A stretch of 5,296 bases of DNA, taken from contig JAFPXW010000324.1 in assembly GCA_017394565.1 (NCBI GenBank), positions 1 through 5,296 of the forward strand. Direction: 5' to 3'. A model generated the notes under the pieces. It was not told the origin of the DNA. It did no database searches and was given only the letters and a program-made list of their open reading frames with translations. This document shows positions 4,594 through 5,296 of the stretch, piece by piece; within the stretch, counting starts at the first letter, position 1; each line of letters starts with the position of its first letter. The translations under genes were made by a program, and so were the position numbers. The stretch is from Oscillospiraceae bacterium. GTDB lineage: Bacteria; Bacillota; Clostridia; Oscillospirales; Ruminococcaceae.

Positions 4594-5296
4594 TTACTCG
4601 TTGCCGTCCCAGCAGTAGGTGCAGAGCTTGCACTGGTCAAGACCAATGGCTCTGACTGTGCCCGGAAGCGACTGGAACTCCAGACTTGTGAGTTTCAGTC
4701 TGCGACAGATCTCATCGCGCAGCCGTCTGCCGCGCTCGGTTTCGGAATCGCTGTATTCCGCCAGATACTTCATGCCCTCTGCGCCCTCGAATGCATCGAT
4801 GACCTGACGGGCGATGAGTTCCATTTCGGACGTGCTTCTGGAGAAATTCAGATATTTACATCCGTACATGATCGGCGGACAAGCGGAGCGCATATGCACT
4901 TCCTTCGCGCCGTTTTCGTACAGGAATTCGACAGTTTCACGCATCTGTGTACCGCGGACGATGCTGTCATCCACGAACAGAAGGCGCTTGCCTTCGATCA
5001 GTTCGTGAACAGGGATCAGCTTCATCTTTGCGACCTGATTGCGGAGTGTCTGGCTGGTCGGCATAAAGCTTCTCGGCCAGGTCGGGGTATACTTAATGAA
5101 CGGTCTTGCAAACGGGATGCCGCTTCTGTTGGCGTAGCCGATCGCGTGCGGCGTACCGGAATCCGGCACACCACAGACATAATCCACATCCGGGAGCCTG
5201 CCTGCCTTGATGTCGTTTTCCGCCATGATCTCGCCGTTTCGGGTTCTCATGGTTTCGACCGTCACATTCTCATAGACCGCATTCGGATAGCCGTAA
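4594..5296 (-). CDS. Divergent amidophosphoribosyltransferase paralogue, C-terminal part (5' end beyond window)
   Basis: A second PurF-family protein directly upstream of canonical purF. The frame is open to the right edge, so the start and the whole glutaminase domain are outside; 233 residues of the phosphoribosyltransferase half are visible. Recognisable blocks are VPDSG followed by an IGYANRSGIPFARPF segment, SFMPTSQTLR in place of the usual RTFIQPxQxxR, and the PRPP loop VDDSIVRGT (about 4948-4974). ACPPIMYGC and the C-terminal C-x2-C-x2-C (CKLCTYCWDGNE) follow. The cysteines match those of the iron-sulfur PurF type. It differs from its neighbour in having YGYPNAVYE where canonical enzymes have YFARPDSVIE, in its flexible loop, and in ending right after the cysteine cluster. 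It keeps the PRPP loop, so it is probably catalytic, but substrate and activity are not certain. The stop codon is at 4594-4596, 74 bases before the purF ATG. Confidence 0.85.
   Translation of the reverse strand, partial: YGYPNAVYENVTVETMRTRNGEIMAENDIKAGRLPDVDYVCGVPDSGTPHAIGYANRSGIPFARPFIKYTPTWPRSFMPTSQTLRNQVAKMKLIPVHELIEGKRLLFVDDSIVRGTQMRETVEFLYENGAKEVHMRSACPPIMYGCKYLNFSRSTSEMELIARQVIDAFEGAEGMKYLAEYSDSETERGRRLRDEICRRLKLTSLEFQSLPGTVRAIGLDQCKLCTYCWDGNE

Noticed and set aside
5263..5265. GTG at 5265 as the real start of the PurF paralogue
   Set aside because: The frame stays open to the window edge, and the residues before it align to the middle of PurF, so the start must be outside the window.
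1..5296. Purine riboswitch, PurR box, tRNA, rRNA or CRISPR array
   Set aside because: I looked on both strands and saw no conserved riboswitch core, paired PurBoxes, tRNA cloverleaf or regularly spaced repeats. The operon leader is probably to the right of the window.

Overview
The window is a piece of a purine biosynthesis operon read entirely on the minus strand, from right to left. In transcription order it holds the 3' part of a divergent amidophosphoribosyltransferase paralogue (runs off the right edge), a canonical purF, purM, a small membrane ORF that looks like a truncated relic, a DUF3592-like membrane protein gene, purN, and the 5' part of a stand-alone IMP cyclohydrolase of the PurO type (runs off the left edge). 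Moderately high G+C, strong AGGAGG-type ribosome binding sites, a Bacillus-type PurF with propeptide and iron-sulfur cysteines, and a PurO-type cyclohydrolase together suggest a Gram-positive clostridial organism, most likely a gut Ruminococcaceae/Oscillospiraceae member. That placement is inference; there is no rRNA or other marker in the window.

How the genes work together: PurF (3098-4519) makes phosphoribosylamine from PRPP and glutamine. PurN (526-1155) formylates GAR, PurM (2028-3062) closes the imidazole ring to give AIR, and the PurO-type enzyme (1-497) closes the second ring of FAICAR to give IMP. Because the last enzyme is a single-function cyclohydrolase rather than the cyclohydrolase half of bifunctional PurH, a separate AICAR transformylase is expected elsewhere, probably just left of the window.

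Region by region: 4594-5296 is the PurF paralogue. The 74-base gap 4520-4593 holds a strong inverted repeat. 3098-4519 is purF; a smaller hairpin overlaps its stop codon. 2028-3062 is purM, whose stop codon abuts a 14-base palindrome. 1230-2027 is an insertion-like segment with two membrane-protein ORFs that have no known purine role. 526-1155 is purN, after a 74-base gap. 1-497 is the cyclohydrolase. No promoter, riboswitch, tRNA, rRNA, CRISPR array or IS element was recognised; the operon promoter must lie to the right of the window or is not visible.

The parts most worth a second look are the tandem pair of unlike PurF proteins, the PurO-type enzyme in a bacterial operon, and the DUF3592-like segment between purM and purN. 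That segment carries a probable truncated paralogue and a 12-base direct repeat shared with the purN start.
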